From NCBI GenBank assembly GCA_026770025.1, contig JAMXDE010000007.1, forward strand, positions 744,001-808,000: a stretch of DNA of 64,000 bases, given 5' to 3'. Shown in pieces: positions 20,220 through 32,120 of this stretch (positions are counted from its first letter, which is position 1; every line of letters starts with the position of its first letter). The notes under the pieces are model-generated. The model saw only the letters and a list, made by a program, of their open reading frames with translations. It was not told where the DNA came from and searched no databases. Source of the stretch: Craspedostauros australis (Eukaryota; Bacillariophyta; Bacillariophyceae; Mastogloiales; Achnanthaceae). Both the position numbers and the translations under genes were made by a program.

Positions 20220-20801
20220 GAAAGATGACATGCCAGCCAGCCATGACAATGGAATTCCTCTGCTCTGCTGAGTGTTTCGTTCTCCACCCCATCATTAAAC
20301 TCTCTCACTATCAAATATTATATTGCATTATATTCGACGATACATACCTTCCTATTATATGACACAACTGCGTGCTGCACATGCATTGTTGCTGTTTCAA
20401 CTCGCGAACGTAGAGTGCGTTGACTTGGTGCCGTCCCATATGCTCTGCATTGGACTGTGGTAGAGTGTGAAAGAGTACCGACAAGAGCGCATAGTAGAAT
20501 CCCATACTAGAGGAGCATGCTCGGCCATTGTGGTGCCATCGACTATAACCCAGGAATGGCCTGGTGTACATGGATAATGAGCATACTCGTAGCATGATAG
20601 GTAGGTGTTATTTATGTACGGAGTATTCGTGGGTGTTATGTGTAGCAGATTTTGACGACGGCATGTGAGCAGCGAAGAGTGGTGTACCGACGCTCGTATT
20701 GGTACGAGTATGATGGATAAGGATAATTCCGCACAATACTATTGGTCGTATGATGTAATGGAGATGTATGGTGGATAGATGTGTCCCAGTTCCCAATCAC
20801 A
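20220..20801. other. Convergent 3' gap with two TACGAGTA copies
   Basis: A 582-bp AT-rich gap containing TACTCGTA at 20584-20591 and TACGAGTA at 20703-20710, plus TATTATAT-type tracts near 20315-20360. No gene seen. Confidence 0.5.
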
Positions 20802-21743
20802 TCACTTTCTCTCGAGGATGTCAGGTCGCCCCAGCATCAGGGCGTACATCACCGAGTGATCCTGTGAGCACCCCGCCAGATAGTGAGGGAAGATCGCGAC
20901 AGGGACGCGCAAGTTGGAAAATGCTCGACGTCCCGCTGCGTTGAGCCTGAGAAAGAACTCAATCTCAGCCCGCAGTTCGCCCCAGCGATCGCTGTTGATA
21001 TGGTTGTGGCGAACGGCCGCTTGAGTGTGAGCGTGACGGTAAGAGCTGTGGCTATCGCTCATCCCCAGCATGCACTCCGTCTCGTCTAGCTGTAGATGCC
21101 TCAGAGTCTTGTTGTGAGACGCGAGCACATCGCGGATGGCCTGCATTCCTCGTTCCGTAATGCCGTTGAAACGGAGATTCATGAATTTAAGAGAAGTGTT
21201 GTGCCGCAACGCATCAGCTAGCATCATGGCCCCTTCATCTCCAACCATGTTGCTCTCCAAGCACAGCGTCTTGATTTTGCAATGTTTTGCCCGTAGTGCG
21301 TCTGCTACGTGCGACATGCCAGCAGAAGTGATTCTGTTGTCGGACAGGTCGCAGGTGACCAACTTCTTGAGACACCAAGGTGCCAGCATCGCAACGCCGT
21401 CGTCGGCTATCGCATTGTGCGCGAGGTAGAGGTACTTCAATGCGTTGTGGCAACGCAGGAAGGACTCGAATTCCTTGCACCCGGTTGTGTTGATGAGGTT
21501 GCCTTCCATCCAAAGCATCACAATCGATGACGATGATGATGGTCCTGTTGATGATAGTGGAGACGTCGACGATCGCTTCATGGGATTTGCATCGCAGGAA
21601 GAAGCGGCGCTGTGTCGTCCCGTGCATGCGCGGTGGAGCTTTCGGATGCCCTCAGTGCCAATGCATCGATTATTCATGTTGAACAAGGTGAGAGATGAGT
21701 CACCCTGCGTCAAGCGTGCGCACGCCTCGCTAAGTTCCATCAT
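20802..21743 (-). CDS. Leucine-rich-repeat protein, RNI/NOD3-like
   Basis: 313 residues starting with two Met. At least five repeats of the ribonuclease-inhibitor type are visible: LYLAHNAIADDGVAML, CDLSDNRITSAGMSHVADAL, LCLESNMVGDEGAMMLADAL, MNLRFNGITERGMQAI and LQLDETECML, at roughly residues 95-225. Such repeats form a curved protein-binding surface. The last 80 residues are non-repetitive. No signal peptide, membrane helix or enzymatic domain is seen, and the binding partner cannot be guessed. Confidence 0.75.
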   Translation of the reverse strand: MMELSEACARLTQGDSSLTLFNMNNRCIGTEGIRKLHRACTGRHSAASSCDANPMKRSSTSPLSSTGPSSSSSIVMLWMEGNLINTTGCKEFESFLRCHNALKYLYLAHNAIADDGVAMLAPWCLKKLVTCDLSDNRITSAGMSHVADALRAKHCKIKTLCLESNMVGDEGAMMLADALRHNTSLKFMNLRFNGITERGMQAIRDVLASHNKTLRHLQLDETECMLGMSDSHSSYRHAHTQAAVRHNHINSDRWGELRAEIEFFLRLNAAGRRAFSNLRVPVAIFPHYLAGCSQDHSVMYALMLGRPDILERK

Positions 21744-22939
21744 GCTGGCTCTTGAGTTGTGCTTGGTGGTGGCGCTGTTGTTGGTGCTGTTGCCCGTTTG
21801 CTTCGGTTCGAGTGTTACTCCTGTGTTGGTTCAATACAAACTGATCCTCCTGATGGGTGGGTGTGGATGTGTCCTCGAATGCGTCCTCGAATGCGTCCTC
21901 GAATGCGTCGACAATAGCGCAGATCTACTGGTATGATAGCAGAGTAGATGAGATGATCATGGAGAGCTGCTTTGAAATAATGACATCGACACCGACACCT
22001 ATGCATACGTAGAACAGAATCAGCACCAACATCAACATCAACTGCCTGGATGTGATAGCAACCTACAAGTACGAGTAAGGATGCCGTTGTGAAAGGCGAT
22101 GCTTCGCTCGTTGTTGCTGTTGTTGCTGCTGCTGGTCTTGTCACCATGTACTTTGTCGCGCTGTTGCCGCAAGCAGCGGTATCAGGGGCTGCTGAGGGCG
22201 TTGCCTTGATGATGGTTCGTTGGAGAAAGGGTTGACACCATCCCCAAAAGATACGTTCTTGTTCCCCTTGCCATTTTGGCCGGTGCCAAGGTGCTGGACG
22301 CGTGTCTGTGGTGACGAGGCGCCTCAGCGGTGGAAGTGACGGAAGTTCTGGTTTAATTGGGAACCCCATCTGTGTCGAGAGCGTCACATGTATCTCGTGT
22401 TGATAAAAACGTTGTCAACCAAGCTTCGCTTTGTTTGACACATTTCGGCTGGTGGGATCGTGTTGTGATCGGATCGGTGTCGTCACGCGCTGCGATCGTC
22501 CCAATCCAAAGACCCAAACGTGAACTCGGATGATGACGGTCACAAAAGCGAGAGGAGAGGAGAGCAAACCCAGACAACGGCGGTCGCGACGAAGAGCGAA
22601 TGCGCGTTCGGCAACGAGGAAACCAACTGGAGTCAGCAAGGAGCATCGCGAACTTTCAGCCTCTTGTATCCCCTACACGTGGAGCGATAGTTCCCATTTG
22701 TGCCTCCCTTCGTGCTCACCTTCCGATTTGGCCACAACCACCCTCTCCGTTTGTGTGGCATCTCGGCCTCTCGGATGCCATGTGTCTCGAGATCTGGTTG
22801 ATCAGTTCTCCCCTTGATGCCGGAGATCGGATTTTTCCGAATGTTCTATCCCCTGTCCACGCAGAGGGCAATTTGTGCGGAGTAACATCAGACGCCGATG
22901 TCGATGTTGGTGATCCATGATGATTTGAATTTCTGTTTG
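21744..22939. other. Intergenic region upstream of the LRR gene
   Basis: About 1.2 kb with no convincing gene. It contains a short 12-bp minisatellite (21871-21908) and TACGAGTA at 22070-22077. Frames here are short or lack domain character. Confidence 0.45.
21871..21908. repeat. 12-bp minisatellite, about 3.2 copies
   Basis: The unit GTCCTCGAATGC is repeated three times without change, with a partial fourth copy, upstream of the LRR gene start. Confidence 0.9.
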
Positions 22940-23245
22940 CTATTGCCATCCAAGTTGAAGTTGGCAGGTGGCTTTGGTGGTTGAGAATTTCTGAAGACGG
23001 CGTCCCTTCGATTCCATCCTATTGCTACGCTCGAAAGTGGTGCAAATGCCAATGGCGCTCGCAGTGGCGCCAGCGATGATGCTGGCAGTCATGACCCTTC
23101 CGACCTTGCGACAACTTTTCTCCGGAGCCACCGTCGCTGCTGGCGGGAGCGATGGTGAGAACACAGACTGAGGAACAGCTTCGTCGAGACCATGCCAGTT
23201 CCGAAAAGATTCCGCCGAAAACAACAACAAACAAGGAACAAGCAT
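22940..23245 (-). CDS. Possible small plastid-type protein, unknown
   Basis: A 101-residue frame from the ATG at 23245. It starts with a short hydrophobic signal-like sequence ending SAESF-RNWHG, which resembles the diatom plastid entry motif (Phe after the signal peptide), followed by a Pro/Ala-rich part and a small hydrophobic segment, VMTASIIAGATASAIGI. It is head-to-head with the plastid DUF4079 gene. No family recognised; codon bias is weak, so this may not be real. Confidence 0.3.
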   Translation of the reverse strand: MLVPCLLLFSAESFRNWHGLDEAVPQSVFSPSLPPAATVAPEKSCRKVGRVMTASIIAGATASAIGICTTFERSNRMESKGRRLQKFSTTKATCQLQLGWQ

Positions 23246-23590
23246 CAGGGACAGCACCCGCTTCCGAGTCGTGGATACACATCATCAATTCCCGTTTGTA
23301 TCTAAACTCGGGATTCACGTTTGGATGATGTACTTGATGACGTTGCGTCATTTCTGCTGACGAATGACCAGACACATCATCTTTCTGGCTCGCAAAGACG
23401 GCATCGGTTCCTTTCGATTGTTCGGTTTCCACAATCCCACGGAAGGATCGGGCACCAACAACAACGCATCCACTTCTCACCACATCATCTCCGCACGAGT
23501 GCCGACACAACAACAAGGCACAGCAGTAAGAACATATAATAGAATCAAAGAAGAGCACACATCTCACCAATTCCAAGTTCGAGAATCACC

Positions 23591-24764
23591 ATGAGAATCT
23601 CCATCCTCGTCACGTCGCTGCTTGCCGCAACTGAGGCATTCACCACACCATCGACCTACAACAAATTCGGCGCCGTGGCATCGCGCCAGAGCGATCGCGT
23701 TGTTGGAGCCAAGCTCTTTGCTGCAAAGGAGGAGAATGAGAGCATCGCAGATGTCGAGCAGCCGCAGCAGTTCGATGCGGCCAAGATGCCAGCCATCACG
23801 GCTGCGTTCTGGGCCATCACATCCTCCGCCGCGTTCGCCGCAGGCCCTGATTGGGGTCTGTTCGAGGGAAAGACCGGATCGTTGTTGCATCCAATCATGA
23901 TGGGTTCCCTCGCCCTGTTCAGTCTCTCCACCGCCTTCCTTGGCTTCCAGTGGAGACGCCAAAGAACTATGGGAGACGAGATCTCGGACCTCAAGAAGAC
24001 GCTTCCAAATCTTGGTGGAGCCGCAAGCGTGTCGGAGGCGCTCTTCGCGGCCAAGTCCGCCGAGACGCCAGACGCGGCACGAATTGCCAGTTTGCAGAGC
24101 GCCCTCGCTGTCGAGTCTCAAGTGGAAGAACTCCAGAAGGAACGCAAGGAACTGACTGCTTCCAAGCCACGCGACAAGCATTTCAGCCAGGGATCGTTGT
24201 TGGCATTCTTGGGAACATGCTTTGCCATTGAGGTACGCCGAACGGGCTCTACTCTCTGCAACGAACTGCATGCGCCGAATCCTGCAATTGTCTCCAAGAC
24301 GAGTATCCTTTGACTCATCATGCCACACGCACGGTGCTCACTCATCTGTTCCAATCTGTCCATGCTTGCAATTGCTATTTTCTCACTATTGTTCCTTCGC
24401 TTTCGTCCAACTCACAACACATGCACACAAACAATTGCTATACGAATGCACATACGTGCCATACCGTACCTACAAATATTCACTGTATGCCATACGATAT
24501 CGATCTCTCACACTGCAGGGTCCATTGAATACATACGCGCGTGCTGGAAAACTTTTCCCAGGCCCACATCTTTACGCAGGCGCAGGCCTTGTCTGCCTGT
24601 GGGCGCTGGCCCTCGCATGCGTCCCAGCCATGCAGAAAGGTGACGAGACTGCGCGCAAGGTCCACATCGGCGCCAACGTTGCCGGAATCGGCATGTTCGG
24701 ATGGCAGGTCGTGAGCGGCATCCCAATCCTCCTCAAGGTTTGGGAGAAGACGCAGTGGCCATGA
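23591..24764 (+). CDS. Plastid-targeted DUF4079 membrane protein
   Basis: Two exons: 23591-24232 and 24519-24764, with a 286-bp phase-0 intron starting GTACGC and ending CTGCAG. The spliced protein has 295 residues. The N-terminus is a bipartite plastid signal (signal peptide, then TEAF-TTP). The mature part has four hydrophobic segments, including LLHPIMMGSLALFSLSTAFLG, GSLLAFLGTCFAIE and, across the splice, GPLNTYARAGKLFPGPHLYAG, followed by a conserved HIGANVAG helix. This is the DUF4079 pattern of cyanobacteria and plastids, probably a thylakoid protein of unknown role. A coiled linker (about 125-190) separates the first and second helices. Confidence 0.85.
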
Positions 24765-25345
24765 ATGGGGAGGCGTGGCTCCTCCACCACTGCCACCTCC
24801 AATTGCAGAACCAAACCATGAGATATTCAGCTAGCCTTGAACGACAATTAACTTAGTACTCGTACAGCGTAGAACACCCTATCAATGCACCCCCTGCCTA
24901 TCTTCCTCTGCGCCCATGGCATGCAGGCGAGTAATCGGAGTGGATAGTTCACTTTGGCCAAATCTAGCGATGTAAGTCGAGGATCGATGGGCGCAACGGG
25001 TGGCGACATCGCGAAGGTGGGATGTTGATCTTGCTTCGTTCTTGTGTAGCATGCCGCTTCATTCGTCGGCGTGATTGTTGACACAACCACATCATCGCCC
25101 ACTCCACCGAAACCTGACCAACCGACAAATACAAAACGAACACAACAAGCACGGCAGAAGCACACAAGAACAGTGTTCCATGCCCCTGCTCCGACGAGCA
25201 CCATACTACTACTCGTTGCTGACACAAACAGCCAAAACAATACCAGGAGCGGAGCGAAAGTATCCGCACTCTGTTGCAGTCCAAACTTCACCACATCGCA
25301 CTCGCACCGCAATCCAATCAAACTTCACACCTCGACGATTAAGCA
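24765..25345. other. Intergenic, 3' flank of DUF4079 gene
   Basis: Contains TACTCGTA at 24857-24864, about 93 bp after the DUF4079 stop. No gene seen. Confidence 0.5.
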
Positions 25346-26034
25346 ATGGCGCAAAGTTGGCTCATGAGAGTTCTTGGCTTCGGGTGAGCACGGTGTACTC
25401 ATCTGCATGGGGAATGGTACTTGCCGTCTCGTGACATTCCAAAACGCAAGTACTGTGTGCATCTGCGTTCATCACTATTGGCCGCAAGCTTCATCTCACC
25501 ATTCGTCGTTATTCTGAATGAATTATACATCCTTGCTTCCTCCATCATTCGTGTGGTACTGCTCGTAACGCGGCTGGGCCATACCCCATTCTACGGATAT
25601 CCAATTTGATTCTATCCGGGCTACATCAATGTTCTGTGCTTCTACTGCTTCCTATTATATAATATCTGGATGGTGCCATAACATTACAAACGCTCTTCAT
25701 CATCAATCATCGACCAAATCCCAAAACCGATACCTTCGCATCCGTACTGGCACCCACGCTGGTGTCCACATCGCCTGCACTATTGTCTCGACCATCCAAC
25801 CTCCCCACGTTCACGTGCTACAGGCCGTACTTTCGAAGTCGATCTGGAAGCTTCGAAGGGATCTTTGTTGCCTCCGTGGTGGGGGTCGTATCAGGATACT
25901 ACATCTTCGATCCTCTGCTGCGTGAAATTGCTGCCAATCGCAAAGAACGCGAAGCAATCGAACAAGCATCAGCCAACAATTCTACTCGTACCAATAGCAG
26001 CACGCCGAAGCCGGCAGGTGGTGACACTAAATGA
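25346..26034 (+). CDS. Small one-TM protein with 38-bp first exon
   Basis: I infer two exons, 25346-25383 and 25824-26034, joined across a 440-bp intron that starts GTGAGC and ends CTACAG (phase 2). The product is 82 residues: MAQSWLMRVLGFG, a basic Arg/Ser patch, one strong membrane helix (GIFVASVVGVVSGYYIF), DPLLREIAANRKEREAIEQ, and a polar tail. The short basic N-terminus plus single helix is like small inner-membrane assembly factors of mitochondria, but I do not recognise the family. It is convergent with the TBC gene. The splice model fits both consensus sites and frame; transcript evidence would settle it. Confidence 0.55.
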
Positions 26035-26363
26035 ATTGCTCTCAAATTTAGGAGCACACTTGGTTCTTTGTAGGTAGTACATTCATACTCTCTGGCGAGG
26101 TTGATCAACCATGAGTATCCATCCGTACTTGCTCGCTTCGAACGGTGGTCCACGACCAGCCATTCGATTTCGCCTCGCTGTGTGTTGCCCATCTGTTTTC
26201 AATCGCAGCGACGACTTCGACGTTGGCTGCAGCGTTTCTTATCTAACGTGCTTACACTCCTATGGTACACATATTCTGGAGAGTCGGTACTCTTCGCGTC
26301 TTAAGTGCACATGTACGAGGATGCCCTCAATGAACCTTCATGTTGTTGATGCGAGCGCATCGT
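26035..26363. other. Convergent 3' gap
   Basis: 329 bp between the small membrane-protein gene and the TBC gene. No gene or strong repeat seen. Confidence 0.5.
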
Positions 26364-28951
26364 TTACCTTGGTGGCATCCCCTGCAGGTCGCGTTGGATT
26401 CGATCGATGTCCGCCAGCGCTTCCCAGATTTCACTTGTCACACGCCTGTTGTGAAGGATGTTACCTTGTGCATTCGCGGTTGCGTTGTTCGGGTTCATGT
26501 TGGGGTTCGCGCTGACGCCGGCATTGGCACTTAGCGGATCCGTTGGGCGATTTGCAGCAGCTGCGGCGCCAGCAGCGGTTGGTTGTTGCTCGAGGGACAT
26601 CAAGAACTGCTGCAGAGTCCAGACATGTTGTTGCAATCGTTCGCCATGCGACTTTTGCCGTCTCATCATCTCATGGACTTCAAATGGCGTTGGCAGCTGC
26701 AGTTGTTGCTGCTGCGATTGCTGCGGCGCTCGTCCCATCATCCGCTGTTGTGCTTGTTGGTGGGTGTGCGACTGCGAGTACTCGTCCGATCTGCTGCGTC
26801 CACCGAACGAAGCTCGCAGGGCTTGCATGGTACCCGTACTGTATTCTGGAATGTCAGACGAATTCGCTCTTCCTGCCTCTCGCGATGCCACCTGCTGCTT
26901 CCATTCGCTGGTGGTCGCGAGTACCTTCTTCTTGATGGATTTGAGATCCTGGCCGAAGGACTCCCGCATGGACCTCAGAGAGAAGGAAGACGAGCTCTTC
27001 TTTGGACTTGGCAGAGGTTGCAGCTGTTGCTGTGGCGACGGTGGGCCTGTGGGAGCGATGCTCGCACCTGGAACCATAGAAGCGCTGTTCACGAGAGGGC
27101 CATTCGAGCTGAAGGCCTCCACAACGGGAGGCTTTGGGGGGATTGGGATGGTGCATTTAGGTATGGCAATGGCGACCCCATCTTCCTTCTGCAACATCAG
27201 CTGCTCGAACACGGTGACGAACTGGGGGATTTCGGTGATGGCGGGTGTGTTGACCAGAAGTTCGAGAGAGTTCGTGTGTGGATGCAGAAGCGCGTCCTTC
27301 ATGAGCAGGATTCTTGCGGCGGACGCAATCTCCAATGCCCGCATGAGTTTCGTGTTATACCCCAGCAGGCCATCCCACAACTTCAACACATTGTCGAAGC
27401 CATTGACTTCCCGCGAGAAGAGCAGGCGCAGCCACCTTGTGCAATAGATGGGTGGCGGTGGGATGTTCGGCGATGCGGTAAGGTGTTGGTAGAGCATTTG
27501 ATCGTTCTGGTAAATCTTGCTGAGGATCGTGCGCGACATCATCTCCAATGCGTTCTCACCCGAAGCATCGTAGGCAGTCTTCAGCAATCCCAGAACCGAC
27601 TCCAGCAGGTGGTAGGCATGTGCTACGCAGGGAGCGAATTGAACGTTGTGGGCATCGCTATCACCGCCAGCCTGCCTTTCCTCCAGTTCGAACACAAGCA
27701 AGATGTAGGATGCGATTTCGTGCATGCCCTGACGGTATCCCATGGTGGGATGTTCCTGAGAGTATATGTAGAGTATTTCCTTCAGCACCGCTATTCTGGA
27801 CTCCTGTTCATGGGCTCTGTCTGTTGGATGTGGCAATCGCTTCAGATCTTTCTCGATAATCGAAACCTGCATTGAGTTGTGATTGCCATTATCGTGATTG
27901 AATGATTAGATTGCAATGACGTGAGTGAGGTGAAGCAATGCACAAGTCGGACAGAGTATCGCCACTGGGATGGTAATCAGAGCGCAAGGTGTTCAGCACA
28001 AATGCAGTTGGCATAGCCTTATGATAACGTTCAAACGCATCGCAGGAGAGTACTCACCGAAGCACGATCCACATATCCCGAACCATCTCCGCCACTGCCA
28101 TCGTCGTCGTCCTCCACAACCTGACGATCGGCGTCTGTGGACAACCCACGTCGTCTGCGTGCGCGCTCCTTCTTGTATTTGAGGAACAGCTCCTCCTTCT
28201 TGTTTTTCTGGGCGTCTTGTTCTCGCACCATCGCCGTCAACGGATCCAGATTTGCCAGCGCATTGTCGTTGGCATCGGTTGCCGCAGGATCTGCCGTCTC
28301 CTCCGCTGCTACTGTTGGCGCAGGTGAATTCTGCTGACCGTCGTCAACTTCTTCCACGTATCGTTTCATGAGCCGATTGAATCGTTCCCGTTGCTTCTCG
28401 ATCAGTGCTTTGTTTGATTCGTGGATCTCATCGACCGAAAGTGTGCAGTTGTTGACTTTGCTAATCATGCTCGCACCAGCGTTGCCGTTGTTGGCTGCAT
28501 CACCGACGCTGTTGCTGTTGCTGCTGTCATCAATGGTGAGCAGCCCCAGCAGAATGCGCCAACGCACAGATCGAGGCAGACGCGATGCATCGCTCGGCAC
28601 TTCATTGTCATTCGCAGCGGTTGGCGTTGGCACTTGCGTGCGTGCTGGTGCTGATGCCATTGTGCTCATTGGCGCAGGAGATGACGCAGCTGCTTGAATG
28701 AGAGTCGCCGGTGTTATGGGCGCTTTCTTGGTTGGCGTCGCCATCGTTCTGTCTACGATCGTGCTCATGTTCGTCGCCTGAGGTTGCCCCACGTTGGAGT
28801 GCGATGCCGCATCCTGGTCTGCAGATATGGACGCTGATGAGGTCGTCGATGTGGGTGCAGATTCGGATACGCCTGAAGGCGCAAATGCAGCCACACTGCC
28901 ACTGGTTTGCGCCATGTTCGCCTTGAGTGGATCACTCGCGGGCTCCATCAT
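26364..28951 (-). CDS. TBC-domain Rab GTPase-activating protein
   Basis: Two exons on the minus strand: 28951-28058 and 27866-26364, with a 191-bp phase-0 intron (GTGAGT ... TGCAG). The spliced protein has 798 residues. The TBC domain begins around LPRSVRWRILLGLL (about 125) and continues over the splice; both catalytic fingers are present, I302-x2-D305-x2-R308 (Arg finger) and Y342-R-Q344 (Gln finger), so it should be active. Low-complexity Ser/Ala/Thr-rich and Gln-rich segments lie before and after the domain. The split TBC with a long insert is like the TBC1D5 group, which acts on endosomal Rab GTPases; that assignment is by pattern only. Confidence 0.85.
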
Positions 28952-29510
28952 GAGCCGCTATGCAAAGGCAAGGCACAAGCTCTTCCTTCCTTCGGTTGTG
29001 GCTGCCGAGCCGATCTCTTGCGTTGTATTCTACAATAGAATAGAATATTATATTACACTCGTATTAGTAGTAGTATGGTAGTGTGGCTCCGAGAGTGTTC
29101 TTGCCGACCCAAGACTCCGGTTTCGGTTCGCTTCGATGTTCCTCTCTTCCCCTCGCTCTGTGTGTCCATTTCTGTCTGCCTCTTTCTCTGCGATCCTGTG
29201 CGTGTTTGTGTGTGGAACTTCTCGTTTGTTGTGCGTGGAAGCATGCAGCCTTCTTGTTTTGTGTCGTGTTTGGCGTTGGCACCCATCCGTGAATGAACCA
29301 GGATTTGTGGATACGTGACTAAAAGATAACATCGAATTCTCCACAAGCGGCCAAGAGTCGTGCCAATCCTCCGCCATGTGGCTGCTCGTGCTTGTACGCA
29401 GAGCACCATAGATCTGTCAATACATTCTTGCGACCTATCCATATTCCCAATGACGCTGCTTTTGGTGCTGGTGCTGGTACCGTCCCGCTTTCGAGCATTC
29501 TTCTCTCTCC
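28952..29510. other. Gap between TBC 5' end and IMPase 3' end
   Basis: AT-rich tract with AATAGAATAGAATATTATAT at about 29032-29051, and a CTCGTATTAG/GTATGGTA segment just after. No gene seen. Confidence 0.45.
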
Positions 29511-30620
29511 CTAACTGATGCCTGCCTCGTCTTGCAGAACGGCCAGAAGCTCGTCGTGAACCCTGCCGTTGCTTGCCAAGAGCTTGCGCGTGCGGATATT
29601 GTATTCTCCACCCGACAAGTCGGTGACTCGCCCGCCAGCCTCCGAAACCAACAACGATCCTGCCGCGATGTCCCACGCGCACTCATCGGGTGTCCAGTAC
29701 GCCGTCAACCGTCCGTTGGCAACCCACGGCAGCATGATCGCCGAAGAGCCAAGCATGCGTATCGTGCGAACCTTCGGCATCAGCGGCACCACACCCTTCA
29801 GCGCGACCTCCAAGCTCTCCTGTCCAGCTGGGCTCTCCATCCCAACCACCGCGTCGCCGATCACGTTCTGCTCGCCAACATGGATCCGCTCACCGTTCAT
29901 GTAGGTGCCGCGGCCCTTCACGGCAGTGAAGCATTCTCCACGATGCGGATCCAGAATCACGGCGACCACGACCTCCTCATTGTGCGTCACTGCGATGCTC
30001 GGTGCATTCAGCGGAATGCCGCTGGCAAAGTTGGTGGTGCCGTCGATGGGGTCGACGATCCACAGATATCCACCAAGCTCAAGCTTGTTTTCCAGTGCTT
30101 CCACCGCGGCATCGATTCCAGGTCCCACCTCTTCTTCGCCCAAGAAGTTGTGATGCGAGAATGCAGATGTCACCGTCTCCTTGATGGCCGCCTCGCACAT
30201 GGGATCTACCAGGGTGAGCAGATCTCGGCTCGACGCCTTCTTGTCAACCACATCGGCGCCGTCCGAATTAGAGAGGATGATGGCGCCTGCTTTCTCGGCG
30301 GCTTTGATTGCGACCTTCAAGATACGGTCCAGTTCGTCGTCTGCTGGATGCGGTGCCGACTCCGTACCTTCTGCTGCTGCTGCCGCTTGGTGGCGGCAAT
30401 GCCTCTGGCGATGCCGATGCACGCACTGATTGGTTTGTGAGATCGGGGCAGCCCGGCTGTTGACGGTTGTTGTCTGACATGGTTTTTGCCATGATCGCAA
30501 ATGAACGTCATTGTGTGCTCTGGAAATGAAGAATGCATCGGTCAGGCTGTCCGTGTGGGTTGTGACAAATACGCCGCACAACAGCAGCAGTCGGCGGGTC
30601 ATTCCTGCGGTGAATGGCAT
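29511..30620 (-). CDS. Inositol-monophosphatase-family phosphatase, organelle-targeted
   Basis: 369 residues from the ATG at 30620 (an alternative ATG at 30602 removes six residues). N-terminus: hydrophobic signal then TDAF-FIS, a plastid-type junction. The IMPase fold starts near 95. Metal and phosphate residues are intact: G161-E162-E163, D190-P-I-D193-G-T, and a late [16 protein letters not shown]. Family members remove phosphate from inositol phosphates, histidinol phosphate or sugar bisphosphates with Mg; the substrate here cannot be fixed from motifs, though a plastid IMPL-type enzyme is a fair guess. It is divergent with the mitochondrial carrier gene. Confidence 0.88.
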   Translation of the reverse strand: MPFTAGMTRRLLLLCGVFVTTHTDSLTDAFFISRAHNDVHLRSWQKPCQTTTVNSRAAPISQTNQCVHRHRQRHCRHQAAAAAEGTESAPHPADDELDRILKVAIKAAEKAGAIILSNSDGADVVDKKASSRDLLTLVDPMCEAAIKETVTSAFSHHNFLGEEEVGPGIDAAVEALENKLELGGYLWIVDPIDGTTNFASGIPLNAPSIAVTHNEEVVVAVILDPHRGECFTAVKGRGTYMNGERIHVGEQNVIGDAVVGMESPAGQESLEVALKGVVPLMPKVRTIRMLGSSAIMLPWVANGRLTAYWTPDECAWDIAAGSLLVSEAGGRVTDLSGGEYNIRTRKLLASNGRVHDELLAVLQDEAGIS

Positions 30621-31175
30621 ACTACGATTGCTCTGGTGCGGATGCTGTTGATGGTGCTGTTGCGGATGAGCTGGTGTCAAAGATGTCCCTGTTGCTGGTT
30701 GCCAGTGCGCTGTTGCCACCAAGAGGCAATCATCGATCACTGTTGTGCCCATGCCGATGGCACGCAGCGGTGGATGTCGACGGTTCGTCGTCGTACGTAT
30801 CCATGATTTGAAACAGATCTCAGACCACAAACATGAGCCACCAAACCAAACATCAACAAGAACTTTCTTGTAGCGATTCATTTGACTAAAAATCAGAGAA
30901 GATACTTGTTCCCACCACAACGGCGAAACACAAACCGAAAAGGAGAACACGCGACAACTCCACGTACGAGGCAGCTCGTGCAAAGCCACGATTACTGCGA
31001 AAGACGAAAGGGTGAAGACGAAAGAGCTCAGAGGTGTTCGCAGAGAGCTCACTCCTTCCCATCACCCAGCGAAGCGAAACGACCCAAACCCGCGACATTG
31101 ACCCAATCCACCACCTTCGCTGCTTCCTCCGTATCTCGCCGCGTACCGCACAATCGATTCGGGGTAGGATCGACC
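30621..31175. other. Divergent promoter, IMPase and carrier
   Basis: A 555-bp gap between two outward genes. Frames stay open upstream of both starts, but no domain is encoded. No distinct motif noted. Confidence 0.45.
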
Positions 31176-32120
31176 ATGGCGACGGCAACACCAGTTCAGA
31201 AACGGGAGACGCAGCTCGGGCAGAATGCGGCGGTGGCCGCCGACATGACGAGGCGCATGGTGTGCGGTGGCTTGGCCGGCATGATAGCGAAGACGGTGAC
31301 GAATCCGCTGGAGCGGATCAAGATGCTGTCACAGACCGGCGAGCACGGCATGAAGGACTTGTCCATCATCGGTCTGTATCGCAATATCCTCAAGAACGAG
31401 GGCATCATTGGTCTGTGGGCTGGCAACGGAACCAACTTGCTGCGCATCTTCCCAGCCAAGGCCGTCGTGTTTTCCACCAACGACATGTACCAGAGCATGT
31501 TCCGCAAGCTGTCAAACACGCCCGATGACCAGAAGCTCCACCAGGCATACTCGTTCCTTGCTGGTGGATTCGCCGGAATCACGGCATCTGCGCTCACGTA
31601 CCCGCTGGACTTTGCGCGTGGGAGAATATCTGGCAAGCTGGATGGAGTGGAGGGTTCCAAGAAGGCCTACAAGGGCATCCTGCGGACCATCGTCGTCACT
31701 GTCAAGGACGAGGGCATCGCCGCGCTCTACAAGGGCGTGGCGCCCACCCTCATGGGCGCCATGCCCTACGAAGGCATCAAGTTCGGAACCGTCGGCGTCC
31801 TCGAGAGCTGGTTCCCCGCCGCCGAAGACTCCAACAAGCCCGTGCGCAAGATGCTGTTCGGTGGACTCGGTGGCGTCATGGCGGGACTCATCACGTATCC
31901 CAATGACACTATGCGTCGCCTGCTGCAAATGCAGGGGAGCCGTGGCACGGAGGCCACCTACACTGGATATGTGGATTGCGCTCGCAAGACGTTTCGTAGT
32001 GGAGGGATACGGAGGTTTTACAGCGGCGCCTTGATCAATACCGTCCGCATGGCACCCAATGCGGCTGTCCAATTCGGTTCCTACGAACTCCTCAAGCAGC
32101 TCACGGCCGATTACTTGTAA
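31176..32120 (+). CDS. Mitochondrial carrier family (SLC25) transporter
   Basis: 314 residues; the ATG at 31176 sits in a favourable GACCATGG context and begins at the normal carrier N-terminus. Three tandem carrier repeats are present, each with the P-x-[DE]-x-x-[KR] signature: PLERIK, PLDFAR and PNDTMR. The residues between (GLWAGNGTNLLRIFP, ALYKGVAPTLMGAMPYEGIKF, RFYSGALINTVRMAPNAAVQF) match the adenine-nucleotide/CoA branch (ATP-Mg/Pi- and CoA-carrier-like). It should exchange a nucleotide-like metabolite across the mitochondrial inner membrane; the exact substrate is not certain. Confidence 0.9.
   Translation: MATATPVQKRETQLGQNAAVAADMTRRMVCGGLAGMIAKTVTNPLERIKMLSQTGEHGMKDLSIIGLYRNILKNEGIIGLWAGNGTNLLRIFPAKAVVFSTNDMYQSMFRKLSNTPDDQKLHQAYSFLAGGFAGITASALTYPLDFARGRISGKLDGVEGSKKAYKGILRTIVVTVKDEGIAALYKGVAPTLMGAMPYEGIKFGTVGVLESWFPAAEDSNKPVRKMLFGGLGGVMAGLITYPNDTMRRLLQMQGSRGTEATYTGYVDCARKTFRSGGIRRFYSGALINTVRMAPNAAVQFGSYELLKQLTADYL

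Noticed and set aside
19176-20249. A 357-codon minus-strand frame over RPN13
   Set aside because: Antisense of the Ala/Ser-rich RPN13 gene, low-complexity translation.
26458-27875. Long plus-strand frames opposite the TBC gene
   Set aside because: Shadow frames; the minus strand carries both TBC catalytic fingers.
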